From positions 1 through 64,000 of the forward strand of contig CANTFK010000077.1 of assembly GCA_947646735.1 (NCBI GenBank): a stretch of 64,000 nt of DNA, in the 5' to 3' direction. Source of the DNA: Peronospora farinosa. Lineage: Eukaryota; Oomycota; Peronosporomycetes; Peronosporales; Peronosporaceae. This document shows, in pieces, positions 52,179 through 62,291 of the stretch. Under the pieces are notes generated by a model. That model saw only the letters and a program-made list of their open reading frames with translations, had not been told where the DNA came from and did no database searches. How positions within the stretch are numbered: position 1 is the first letter of the stretch; every line of letters begins with the position of its first letter. A program made the position numbers and the translations under genes.

Positions 52179-52836
52179 TTCCAATGTTGGACCGGGCCTT
52201 CGGATGAAGGACCGGGTCGACTTCTTTCAGTACCATTTTATTGGTACTTTGATAATGATCTCCCCGGTCCATCGAATTATTCCCAGCCAGAGGTCGCTTA
52301 CCCCCGTGGTCCCTTTTCTCTCCGGCTCCCTTACCAGGTGAGCGGTCCTTTGGTCCTTCCATCCGACTGGCCCCTGAGTTCCTTACATTTTCGCAAAGCA
52401 CTTCACCAAAGATCACTTCATCGGTGCGCTATGTGTGAGAATGCTTGAAATTAGGACCAAATCGTATATGCTCATGTCAACGAAGGTGTCCAATCTTGTG
52501 ACTCAATGCCATGTTTAACTCGTGACGAATGGCGACACTATGCTTACTCAGCGAACGCGAACGAAGTTGGATAGCGAAGTATGAGCGCAGTCTGAGCGAG
52601 CGTGGAACCGCATTATTCGTAGTGCAGATCGCTGGCAACACCACTCGCCATAGAGAAATCAATCTCCTCTTAATGACCAGTGCAGGGCAGCGACACGCTC
52701 GTCTGCCCGTCCTGATGCGAGGTTTTCGTCTCGTGGTCGTGGTGATATATATTCACCACGACGCTTTCGTTAGCGACATCATTCTCGTTCTCGACGGCGT
52801 GATTCGCCCCACCGTTCTCGCTCTTCGTGAGAACAT
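52179..52836. other. Non-coding stretch within the gypsy nest
   Basis: No recognisable domain. Short ORFs on both strands only. It lies between a minisatellite and a - strand chromodomain remnant and is presumed transposon debris. Confidence 0.35.
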
Positions 52837-53319
52837 TTATTTTTTCTCGCATCGATGTAGCCCGACTTCGTGGTCGTGTATAAATGAACAACATATGGAA
52901 TCGCGAAGAAGAGAGAAACGTGGTTCCCATGTGTCCTGATTGAGTGTAAATCCAGCCCAGCGTACACAGTACCTGAGCGCGGATTGAACCGCGCGCTTCT
53001 CATGATATAACTGTAGCACTGCTCGGGGAGGGTCCTCGTGACCCACAATGCGATCTACAATCCAGCGTACCTGTCCTTCCGCATCCACAAGCGGTGGCGG
53101 GCCCTCGTGATGTAAATGCTGGCGTTCTGGTTGGTTAGGAAGATGTTGGTCAGGCTGTAAACAAGACTGCCGATGCTCATCTGGAAGATGAGGCTTCTCT
53201 TGAGCTGATGCACAGGCGAAGAAGACCGCGAATGAGATCCGGCAGTCGAATCGTGAACTGCTAGAACGGAAGAGGCTTTGGAACTCCAGGTCCTTAGTCA
53301 TGCACAGACGGTAACGCAA
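52837..53319 (-). pseudogene. Ty3/gypsy chromodomain fragment (end of pol)
   Basis: The - frame has the familiar end of oomycete chromovirus pol: GPPPLVDAEGQVRWIVDRIVGHEDPPRA followed by a chromodomain-like RYCVRWAGFTLNQDTWEPR. The same arrangement occurs near 61032-61400. No integrase precedes it, so it is a separate truncated fragment, in opposite orientation to the + pol that follows. Confidence 0.7.
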
Positions 53320-54076
53320 CCGCGCCCTATGTCATCGGCGCGTTGAGCACGACGGGAAGGCCGACCGACCTGCCTATAAATAGGCGTATTTATAACGCAT
53401 TGAGGCGAACGTTTGTCACGTCGGTACTTGCTGTCGAGCCCACATGCTACTCAAGCGTCGCACATAGTGTGCCCAACGGCTAAAAGCCTTATCCTCTTAC
53501 TCCTCGGTTTCTCCCGCGAATAAAAGGATGGAAACGCTCTTTATGGAAGGGAATGGTGCACCACGTGCTTGCCTAATGAGGCATTCCAAGTATTGGCTTT
53601 GCGTGGTGGTGTGGAGTTCCAGAATTGTTGTCGAAGAGCCGTTCACGTAGCGACATCCTCAGGCAAAGTGGACTCGAGATCAATAGCCCAGCCTGATAGG
53701 AGCTGACCAGCCCCCTCCTTGAGTCGCTCTTCTACAGATAGTGGCTAGAAGCCATACCGTTATTGGCCTTGGATTCTAGCCATATTCTAAGACCGTCGTT
53801 TTGCGCCCTCTTCTTGTTTAACGGTCCGTTGTTGTTTCTCGTCTAGTGACAGTCACCTTTGACGATACGTCAGACGGGACGCGTAACGCTGGTGGGGCAT
53901 CCGCAGTACCACGTTCAGGATACGGATTCGGCGCATGACTAGGATCATCTTCACGCTCAAGTATGTCGAAGGAGATCTCGATGAAGCGGATAATTACGGT
54001 AGTGACACCGTCTTTTTGGGATCTGATGAGCGTGGGCAAGGAAGTCTCATCTAAGGATAGGACCGATATGTAGAGG
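53320..54076. other. Non-coding stretch, possible gypsy protease debris
   Basis: No clear gene. From about 53,900 the + strand gives short open patches leading towards the pol frame, which could be protease or linker remains, but no D[ST]G active-site motif was found. Confidence 0.35.
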
Positions 54077-54196
54077 GTCCACCTAGAGGGGGGTCCACAG
54101 GTCCACCCAGAGGGGGGTCCACAGGTCCACCCAGAGGAGGGTCCACCGGTCCACCCAGAGGAGGGTACACCGGTCCACTCAGAGGGGAGTCCACCG
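54077..54196 (+). repeat. 24-bp minisatellite, five units, in the pol frame
   Basis: Units at 54077, 54101, 54125, 54149 and 54173, about GTCCACCCAGAGGGGGGTCC plus ACAG. Being a multiple of three, it encodes VHPEGGPQ-type octapeptides in the same frame as the downstream reverse transcriptase. Confidence 0.9.
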
Positions 54197-54199
54197 GTC

Positions 54200-55161
54200 A
54201 TCAAGGCTGAAGTAGATACTTCCGATGACCAAATCTGTGTTCATGAGAGTGGAGATTTATGTGCCGAGGATATCGACAAAAATTGGTCTGTTATCCCTGA
54301 GGTCACCCCATCTACAAACGAAGTTATGTTGGAAGACATCCAGATCCCCGACCCCGGTGATACCCCAAAGGAGGAGGTAGACCGCCTCCGCCAGATTATA
54401 TGGAGAAAACGACATTTGCTGATGGGAAAAGGTAGCGCATTACCCCCGGCGGCTCGAGGAGCAGTGTGCGACATTGATGTTGGGAACGCACGGCCAATCG
54501 CACAACGGGTACGGAATGTGGCCCTTCAATTTAGGGAGAAGCTGGCAGACCTGATAAAAGGCCTCTTGTCCTCCAAGATAATCCAGCATTTCACCTCCTC
54601 ATGGGCCAGTCCAATTGTAATTATTGTCAAGAAGAATGGGGTGGATATAAGGCTGTGCATTGACTACCGGATGGTGAATGACTTAACGCGGCTTATGGTG
54701 TACCCTATGCCTCTCGTGAATGAGCTGCTGGAAGACCTAGATAAGGCCTTGTGGTACTGCTTACTGGATATGGCTAGCGGTTTTGGGTGGTCAGCATGAC
54801 TGAACGAGCTCGTTTAATCTCGGCGTTTGTGACCCCGCTTGGATTGTTTGAGTGAAGACGAATGCCGTTTAGAATGAAGAATGCACCGCAGATCTATCAG
54901 AGATTGTTGGATAACGCTTTACATGGATTTTTAACGATTTCCTCGAAGCCCAACGCTGAGAAACAGGTTGACCTGTTCGAAATAGGTCAACCTGAAGCGG
55001 ACCACGGGGAGTCCATATTAGGACGCCGGTCTTATATCGATGATATTTTGGTAACCTCTAGATCATGGGGTGACCTATGCTTAGAAGTGGAAAGACTATT
55101 GAAGGTTTGTGATATTGGGAATTTTATCGATCAGCGCGGTCAAAAGTTCATGGGGATGTAA
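54200..55161 (+). pseudogene. Gypsy reverse transcriptase, broken
   Basis: Fingers and palm: ARPIAQRVRNVALQFREKLADLI, then SSKIIQHFTSSWASPIVIIVKKNG and LCIDYRMVNDLT; the catalytic YIDDILV is at about 55033-55053. The frame changes near 54780, where a T run is one base short and a stop follows. A TGA at about 54853 sits where the family has a Trp, and a TAA at about 55159 precedes the conserved VDYLGHPVS. It is decayed. Confidence 0.85.
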
Positions 55162-55959
55162 AAAGTTGATTATCTTGGGCATCCAGTATCCGCGGAGGGG
55201 TTAAGGGACCACCCTAAGGATCTTCAGTCATTGGTGGACTTACCGCTGCCCACCACCCTAAAAGCCATGCAGTCATTTCTTGGAAGGCTCAATTACTATA
55301 GCCGGTTTCTAGAAGACTACGCGATTTATGCGTCCATATTGTACGAGCTAAGAGAAGTGGATTATCACGTGTTACGACGCCGGATGAGTGAGACTGAGGA
55401 CACCCAGAGGAGTGACCAGGAGGAAGACCGATGGACTCGGGTGCAGGTGGCCTTTGCGATATTGAAGAATAAGATAGCCACCGCCCCAATCCTCCGCCAT
55501 TTTGATCCAGACCGGGAACCTGTCATTATCGTCTATGCCAGTGAGTGGGCCATCTCGGCATCCCTGTTGCAGGAGTATGAGGGGGTGTATATGCCGGTCA
55601 CTTTCACGAGTCGGACTTTGAAGTTAAACGAGATCAACTATGGGCTGGTGGACAAGGAAGTGTTGGAGCTATTGCGGATACTAGACCTTTGTTACACGTC
55701 GCTGGTCACCCGAACTGTTAAGGTCTTGACCCGACACTCAACACTGGCGTGGTTAGTCCGGTCACCTGGTCTACAAGGTCGCCTTGGAAATTGGGCTGCG
55801 CTCCTGTCCCAATGGACGTTAGAAGTGGCCAAGTGTAAGCGTGGCGAAGATGAAATGCTGGGGACATTAGCGGCAAGCATTACGCCTCGCGAAAATGTGG
55901 ACTCTATTCTATCTTCAATTGCCCCCAAGATCTTGCGTTCGAATTACAATAAGACGTAG
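55162..55959 (+). pseudogene. Gypsy pol connection and first (Ty3-type) RNase H
   Basis: Reads KVDYLGHPVSAEGL, QSFLGRLNYYSRF, then the RNase H: EPVIIVYASEWAISASLLQEYEG, VTFTSRTLKLNEINYGLVDKEVLELLRIL. The first catalytic Asp of the usual T-D-A-S motif is Tyr here (V-Y-A-S), so this RNase H is probably inactive, while the fold-defining segments remain. Confidence 0.8.
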
Positions 55960-55967
55960 CGCGTCTT

Positions 55968-56672
55968 ATGCGCCAAGCTATCACGGTGGTTCCTCCTACA
56001 GTCGAACCCGAGGAAGTCTTGTACGTGGTCAGTTTCGATGGGTCTGCACGAGTTAAAAGTGGGGGCGGAGCCTGCAGTGCTATCGTATGGAAACTCCCAG
56101 GGTGGACCGTGATTGCAGCAGCATCAAGATATTTAACGGAGGCAACGGTAAACGAAGCAGAGTATGAAGGCCTATTGTTATGTTTTAGCCTACTGGAGAA
56201 ATTGGATCGTAGATGTCTGGTGGTGTGCGGTGATTCCAATCTGGTAATCCGTCAGATGCGAGGGAAAATTGAATGCAAAGCACCAGGTCCCACGGTACGA
56301 AGGTTGAAGGCCCTGTACCTGCTTCTTTCCTGGTCAGCCCATGAGTTTCTACACATGAAGCGTGAATGGAACCAGAGTGCGGACCGTCTTGCTAACGCGG
56401 CCCTGCAACATCAACAAGGTGTCGAAATAATACCTGAGGAAGAGTGGAAAGACCTTGAAGAGATTAATCGTCTGCCTGAACTCTTGGTACCCAAGAATCC
56501 CAGCCCAGCAATGCGAATTACAGCTGTCACGAGGTCTCGGGTCCGGTCCAGGATGCCGACAGAGGTTGTGAAAGAAGAGGTGGTGCAACGGATACTAATT
56601 GAGCGAATTCTGGCTGCCCAAGACGAAGAAATGTGGATACGGGATTTCAAGCTCTACTTACGGGGTGAGTAG
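55968..56672 (+). pseudogene. Second RNase HI domain in gypsy pol
   Basis: 234-codon open segment. It starts with a typical RNase HI: VVSFDGSARVKSGGGACSAIVW (Asp), NEAEYEGLLLCFSLL (Glu), VVCGDSNLVIRQMRG (Asp) and WNQSADRLANAAL (Asp). All four catalytic acids are present. Additional RNase H domains of this kind are known in some plant and oomycete Ty3/gypsy elements. It ends at a stop near 56670, just before the integrase zinc region. Confidence 0.85.
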
Positions 56673-56690
56673 AGCAGTTTACCCTCAGAA

Positions 56691-57491
56691 GTGGCGTTGG
56701 CATGCGGCAAGATCGAGACGAATTACGCTTTGGATGATGACGGACTTCTGTTGTATTGCCCGGGTCTGGGTACAGCTGAAGAGGATCGCGATGGGTGGAT
56801 CCGGCTAGTGATACCCGAAAGCCTACAACAAGATTTTCTGCACCATTACCACAAGAGTCTTGAAGGGGGACACCAAGGAATCGGCCGCACGTACCAGCGA
56901 ATACGAAGACATCTCCATTGGAGAGGTGTGTTTCGAAGTGTACAGCGCTTCGTTGGTACTTGTGTCGACTGCGAGACCGGAAAAGGTGGACCCACCTTGC
57001 GAGGGAAGACCCCAGGGAATGTTCGGGCAACCTACCAATTTCAGGTCATCGCGATGGATCATATCCCATCGTTGCCCAAGTCGTTCAAGGGAAACACGGA
57101 GCTGTTGATATGGGTGGACCTGTTTACTAATTATGTAATTGCTGAGGCCAGCTCGTCGAGGTCGGCCCAAACCGTGGCAGAAGGGTACGAAGAATGTGTA
57201 TTTCGAAGGTTTGGGGCCAGTGAGGCGATCCGACACGACAGGGAACCAAGTTTCATGTCGGATTTCTTTCGCGCTTTCAACCGCATGATTGGGCAAAAAC
57301 AGCGGGTCACCATGGCCTACCGGCCGCAGGCCAATGGAACTGCGGAAAGGATGGTACAGACGATCACCCGATCTATCAAGATGTATGTGTAGGAGGTGGA
57401 CCAGAAAGATTGGGATGCATATGCGGAACGGCTCACATTTGCGCTGAACACGGCACAGGACCGGGTCCGATAGGAGACTCCGTTCTATCTG
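56691..57491 (+). pseudogene. Gypsy integrase (HHCC and DDE core), with two stops
   Basis: Zinc region HHYHKSLEGGHQGIGRTY...CVDCETG. DDE core: the first Asp in VIAMDHIPSLP, the second in AIRHDREPSFMSDFF and the Glu in ANGTAERMVQTI. Stops follow near 57390 and 57471, within the family's conserved C-terminal part (EVDQKDWDAYAERLTFALNTAQ). Confidence 0.88.
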
Positions 57492-58244
57492 GTGCACGGT
57501 TGGGACGCACGAAGCACGTTGGAGGCCACTATACCGCTGGGTAGTACCAGGCGACGTGACTGTGACCCCCGACGGTGGCGATATGGCGTACAGCGACAGT
57601 ATCGCCGGGGAAGGGAACAAGTCAACATATTATTGCGATCAGCAATGGAAAGTCGAGCCGAGATCCACAATGAAGAGATGGCGGATAGCAAGATTGAGGC
57701 AGAATCTCAATTGTGGTTGTATCTAGACCGGGTCAAGGAAGGCTATGCCCGAAAATTGGCCCACCTATGGCATGGGCCATTTCGAGTACGGGAAATGGTG
57801 GGGGACCATGCAGCTCGCCTGGATATCAGTGGGACAGATTATCGCATTTACTCGTTGGTGCACCTTTCGAAGTTGAAGCTAGTCCGGCAATATCCCGACA
57901 GACCGAATACGATGTTGGTGGTGGACGAAACAGATCGAGTGGATTTTGACGAAGCCCTGTTACCAGATAATAGTTGGGATGCAGAATTGGAAGAAAATGA
58001 GTATGAAGTGGAGATGATTCTTGACAAGCGCATGGGAAGGAAAACTCGGTATGGTCGTATTCAATGTGAATACCTGGTGCAGTGGAAAGGATACTCCGAT
58101 CCGTCGTGGGTAGACGAGGTGGACCTCAATTGCGGTGGACTACTTGAGGACTACGAACGCAGGCAAGTCACTCGGAATCGTTTTGAGGTGATGCAGAGCC
58201 ATGAGGAGCAGAATTGGAAGAAAATGAGTATGAAGTGGAGATGA
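57492..58244 (+). pseudogene. Gypsy integrase C-terminal domain and chromodomain
   Basis: 250 codons: a GPFRVREMVGDHAARLDI type SH3-like tail, then a chromodomain (YEVEMILDKRMGRKTRYGRIQCEYLVQWKGYSDPSWVDEVDL). Chromodomains steer insertion to heterochromatin. An exact 85-bp segment of this domain is repeated at the 3' end. Confidence 0.85.
57981..58065 (+). repeat. 85-bp direct repeat, copy 1 (in chromodomain)
   Basis: Identical to 58208-58292, 227 bp apart. It covers the start of the chromodomain coding sequence. Confidence 0.95.
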
Positions 58245-58292
58245 TTCTTGACAAGCGCATGGGAAGGAAAACTCGGTATGGTCGTATTCAAT
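58208..58292 (+). repeat. 85-bp direct repeat, copy 2
   Basis: Exact copy of 57981-58065, starting inside the last 37 bp of the pol ORF and ending where similarity to pol stops. A template-switch or slippage product is likely. Confidence 0.95.
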
Positions 58293-58429
58293 TGCTAACC
58301 TGTAGAGGACACCTAGGGACTACCTAAGATATGGCATCAAAGAGGAAGATTGAGAATGTGCTAGGGATTTCGAGGTGAAATGGCATTATCTCAGCTTATT
58401 AAGGATACACTTAAAGCTAGTGATAACCC

Positions 58430-60316
58430 TCAGGCGGTGTCGGGCGGAGAGAACTTGCCATGGAGACGGGAAACCCCGAAAGCGGGATGCTCGTGGATGT
58501 TCTTGTGGTAAAAGATGCGCCGCGGTTCGACATCATCCACCACCTGCAGCGCCTCCGTCAGCCCCGGTTGAGAACTCTCCTGGTTGACCCTTGGGGTCCA
58601 GTAAGACAGTTGACGCGTGGGGGTAACTGGCTGGAAGAAGGGGTCCAGCAGGATGTCCAAGTCACAGTGACCTGCTACCATCCCTTGCAGGACCTTCTTC
58701 AGCACTCCCATCCAAGCCTGCGTCGCCTTGGCCCGTCGTTTTTTCCTGGCGTTGTAAATGCGGAGATGTACGCACTGCCGGCACGAAGAGCTATGGAGAA
58801 ATGAAGACGGTGCCGGTCCTCCCACAGACTCTGGCGCGATGCGTCTACGTAGGCATCGTGGAGCTCCACCAGTCCAACAAACCAGCCGTTTACGGGGAAT
58901 GAGAGAGGATACTCAGACATCGTCTGCTTCTCCCATGGGCGCGAGTTCATCAACAGCCGGAGATGAGATTCCGTTAGGAGACTATTAGTCTCGCCCAGGC
59001 GGTCCTTGGATCTTTTGTCTAAAGGGGGGCCCGGACCCATCCACGAAGCTGGAAGGGTTATGCGGGACCACAGGTCTTTCACGCTTAATTGCGAGATCGC
59101 AAGGGGGCCCACCATAGAGACGGGCCATGGGGCAACGTCTTCGGTCTTGAACACACTTGGCTGGGCATATCCCGGAATGGATGGGCCCCAGGCGTTGGAA
59201 CCAGCGGGACCTTTGGATGCTGGCACCCCTTGATCATCAGAGTCGAGACTCTCAGTATCGGACTCAGAAGGACCGAAAAGCTGGATGAACAGGTCGGAAT
59301 GAGGCGTGGGCGTCTTTTCCGAGCTGGAAGAAGCAGCAGGTGACGTCTGTACTTCGGGAGGAGGCTTGGCCATTGGTTTCCCAGTGGACCTCGCCGGTTT
59401 AGGAAGAGGCTTGGACGTTGGTTTCCTAGTGGACCCCGCTGGTTTCGTTGGTTTCCCAGTAGACCCCGCCGGTTTCGTTGGTTTCCCAGTGGACCCCGCC
59501 GGTTTCGTTGGTTTCCCAGTGGACCCCGCCGGTTTAGGAAGAGACTTGGACGTTGGTTTCCCAGTGGACCCCGCCGGTTTCGTTGGTTTCCCAGTGGACC
59601 CCGCCGGTTTAGGAAGAGACTTGGACGTTGGTTTCCCAGTGGACCCCGCCGGTTTAGGAAGAGACTTGGACGTTGGTTTTCCAGTGGACCCCGCCGGTTT
59701 CGTTGGTTTCCCAGTGGACCCCGCCGGGTTGGGAAGAGGCTTGACTTTTAATTTCCCAGTAGACCCCGCCGGTTTGGACTCCGTTGATGTTGGGAGAGAA
59801 CCGGACTTGGGTATCCCAGTAAATCCCACGGACGTCGAAGAAGGGCCGGATGTCGTTTTACGAGATAAGTCTACCACCTCTGGAGCGGGTTTCCCCACAG
59901 AAGTCACCGGGCTACCACGACGACGAGAGGCACGTGACCGAGCCATAGCCGCTAGTAGAGACTCATCGCTGCTACTGGACTCGTCTTCAGGGGAACTTGG
60001 GGCACGGGTAGTCCGACGCTTCCTCGATGTGGAAGGAGCTGGCACTTCGGCAGCAGGAGACCGAGATCTTTTAGCTCTTGAGGGTCCTGGGACCTTAGTC
60101 TTAGGCGAGGCAGATTTATCCGCGGCGCTCCGAGCTACGGTCAGCTGTTTCTGGAGTTGGTTCCGTTGGCAGGCGACTTGTTTCACGAGGGCTTTAGAGC
60201 GGGCCAGCTCATCTCGAAGTAGTGATACTTGAGATACTGTGGACCGAAGATCGGCCGTGGTGGTATCCAACTTGGCCTCCAGCTCTTCTATCTGGAGTGT
60301 GAAGCTCGTCACAGTG
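58430..60316 (-). pseudogene. Gag-like ORF of a gypsy element, truncated and frame-broken
   Basis: The - frame has a coiled coil (TLQIEELEAKLDTTTADLRSTVSQ...), a basic Ser/Pro-rich segment (SRAKRSRSP), a long Lys/Pro/Gly repeat (PAGSTGKPTKP), then a conserved-looking segment (HDAYVDASRQSLWEDRHRLHFS, RAGSAYI). A frame change near 58,770 leads to KKRRAKATQAWMGVLKKVLQGMVAG. This organisation resembles gag of oomycete gypsy elements; it has no zinc knuckle that I can see. The 5' end is cut by the LTR at 60317. It is opposite to the + pol beside it, so it comes from another element copy. Confidence 0.68.
59376..59790 (-). repeat. 30/45-bp tandem repeats in the gag-like ORF
   Basis: About ten copies of GGTTTCCCAGTGGACCCCGC (on +), separated by either CGGTTTCGTT or a longer block with AGGAAGAGACTTGGACGTT. 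On - they encode PAGSTGKPTKP and PAGSTGKPTSKSLPK units. Confidence 0.9.
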
Positions 60317-60634
60317 TGTAAAGGGCTAAGGACCCGTTGCCGTCTTACACTAAAAGGGCGTTGAGGAAGCGCTCTTAATTAACTCGTAAATATAACTCTG
60401 TTTTATTTTTGTTTTAGTTTTAATTCGCAGTAAGTGCGAATATGTTCCCTAGCTCATGGGAACCACTCAATATGGAAGTCAATTTATTATTGGCTAATTA
60501 TTGGGTCTGGCACCCCAATAATAAACCAATAATAAAATGACGCGCAGTATCCGCTAATCGGATACTGACCTATGCCTACTTATGTAATTATGTATTATCC
60601 TATAACTACTTATGTAATAGGAAGACTCATTACA
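60317..60634 (-). repeat. Gypsy 3' LTR (318 bp)
   Basis: Ends are TGTAA...TTACA on either strand, a 5-bp inverted terminal repeat typical of LTRs. It is directly preceded on - by a polypurine tract at 60635-60648 and by the chromodomain end of the - strand element, so it is that element's 3' LTR. AT-rich, with a probable TATA/polyA region. Its other side abuts the truncated gag-like ORF. Confidence 0.85.
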
Positions 60635-60648
60635 TCACCCTCCTCTTT
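60635..60648 (-). other. Polypurine tract
   Basis: On - reads AAAGAGGAGGGTGA immediately before the LTR's TG, the expected plus-strand primer site. Confidence 0.8.
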
Positions 60649-60907
60649 AAGTTGTACTTACTACAACGTAAGCACATAACTTGAAAATGATTCTTTTCAC
60701 CAAAGATGCAGCGACACAACCTCAAACCTGCTCAGTGACACGCAACTGAGCAGCATGACCCTGGCCGCGCGCGCAAGGATATATCTGACGGCATCAACCG
60801 TACGATCTGCAGGGAGCAGTCACCTCGAGTCACGGACGCACACTTGATCCCGCGGACGCTATACCATTATATCGGCGCTAATCATCCAGAATTGCGAGAA
60901 CTCATAA

Positions 60908-61400
60908 CGAAACTCTTCATTCGCTATCATTCCGTTGGTGCAGTGGTTTACCACTGAGTTCTTGATCGTGATGCCGCTGGTTCGATCCACACGTGCGCCA
61001 AATTCGATTTGCTATAGCCATCCAAGTTTTTTCAAGCCTCATAATAAATCTCGGAATCGCTCGGGGACTCGTCGTCAAAGTTCTGTTGCTCGCGAGCATC
61101 ACGGCTCGCGATATTGGGGATGGAATCGGCAGCATCACTCGCAATAGCCGTCTTCCTACGCAACTCATAATCCTCGACCACGTCTGGTACATCTTGGAAC
61201 AGCGTACTCGATGGCTCCCATGTATCGTCCGCCAGCGAATATCCCAACCAGCACACCCTGTAATGCTTCTCGACATGGTTCTTCGTGGGCGCCGAGTCAT
61301 TACTCGGCGCCTGGGGCTTGTGATCCTCGTGATCGACAATTCGATCAACGATCTAGCGGCGCGCGTCGATGCATCAACTAAGGGTGGAGGAGCATCACGA
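60908..61400 (-). pseudogene. Chromodomain end of - strand gypsy pol
   Basis: APPPLVDAS at about 61380, then in a shifted frame VCWLGYSLADDTWEPSSTLFQDVPDVVEDYELRRK, a chromodomain. The equivalent fragment lies at 52837-53319. Confidence 0.75.
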
Positions 61401-62291
61401 CGGAAGACCTCTGGCGATGAGCGCCGATTCTCGTAATCGGGCGCCTGTACAGTCGAATGATGAGCTGCGCCTACTCCGCGCTGAAGCCGAGGAGTCGAAG
61501 AATGCCCTACTTGATGCTTGCGAGATGGCTGAGAGAGCTCAAGATCGTGCGGATGCTGCGACTGAGGCTGCTGAGCGGACTCGACGTGAGCAGCTGGTAC
61601 TGGTTGAGCGCCTACGTCATCTTGAGACGACTGCGTTCGGAGGACCCCAGCAGATCGAGTCTGCACGCGTTCGGGCAGGACTAGGTCCCAGTCGTCGACA
61701 GCGTCGTCTTCAAGGGATGTCGGACTTTGAGATGGCACAGAAGAGCGGGGAAGATTCGAAGGTAGATCCGCCGGAAGGTAAGCCTTGAGGCACCCGACGT
61801 TCTACGTCGGGTGCAAACGCATAGATATAGGTATATCTAGCGTGTAAGCGTCGCCATGCACCTTAACAACCCGAAATGGGATGGGTCATTATATCTTGGC
61901 GCTAACTTATTAGCGCCCAAAATACGCCACTGAAGTGTACGATAATCCACTTGTTGATAATAATACTCTGTCACCTTCTCGAAATGTCAACATATTCTTT
62001 CGACCTCTTCTGTCTGCATTCTCCTTTGCTTATCGACTGTCTCTTGTAATGCATCACGCACAAACGCGTGATTCCTTGTCGTAATAGCAAAAAATCGGTT
62101 ACTGCAGCCGAACTTACAAGCGACGTATTCTCTTTTGAGTCAAAACTAGCAACGGGCGATGCGATTAAATTTATCGTGTCAGGAATCGATATGCCAGCAG
62201 GAGTTGAATCGACAGCAACCTTATTCTCATCGTGATCAATCATCAATAGTTTCGGCGCAATTTTAAAGGTAGATAATTCCTTACCAAGCTT
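61401..62291 (-). pseudogene. Integrase C-terminal tail of - strand gypsy pol, broken
   Basis: Short open pieces in several - frames keep the order seen in oomycete gypsy pol: LLLRQGITRLC...KRQSISKGECRQKRSKEYV (about 62110-61985) and a Pro/Ser/Asp-rich linker at 61738-61400. The apparent + ORF across 61369-61788 is its shadow. Confidence 0.6.

Larger units (their letters stand above)
54077..58292 (+). mobile_element. Ty3/gypsy chromovirus-type retrotransposon, pol region, inactivated
   Basis: The domain order on + is RT, RNase H (Ty3 type), a second RNase HI, integrase and chromodomain. LTRs were not identified with confidence. In-frame stops and one frame change interrupt pol (near 54797, 54853, 55159, 56670, 57390 and 57471), so it cannot encode a full protein. 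The flanks hold a repeat array on the left (51.6-52.2 kb) and a - strand gag-like ORF on the right. Confidence 0.88.

Noticed and set aside
52955..53030. tRNA-like B box GGTTCAATCC on -
   Set aside because: Surrounding arms pair only as a GC palindrome (GCGCG/CGCGC), not as a T-stem of a tRNA; it lies at the chromodomain fragment.
59306..60232. 308-codon + strand ORF with GFPVDPAGF repeats
   Set aside because: Antisense shadow of the repeat-rich gag-like ORF on -, which has a coiled coil and basic composition and ends in conserved-looking sequence.
60930..61005. tRNA-like A and B box sequence (GGTGCAGTGGTTTA...GGTTCGATCC)
   Set aside because: The T-stem and acceptor stem do not pair and the anticodon arm is not formed; it lies in gypsy pol sequence.
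61369..61788. 139-codon + strand ORF with coiled-coil-like composition
   Set aside because: It lies antisense to the conserved integrase tail/linker of the - strand gypsy pol, whose order of motifs continues on both sides; the + reading is a shadow.
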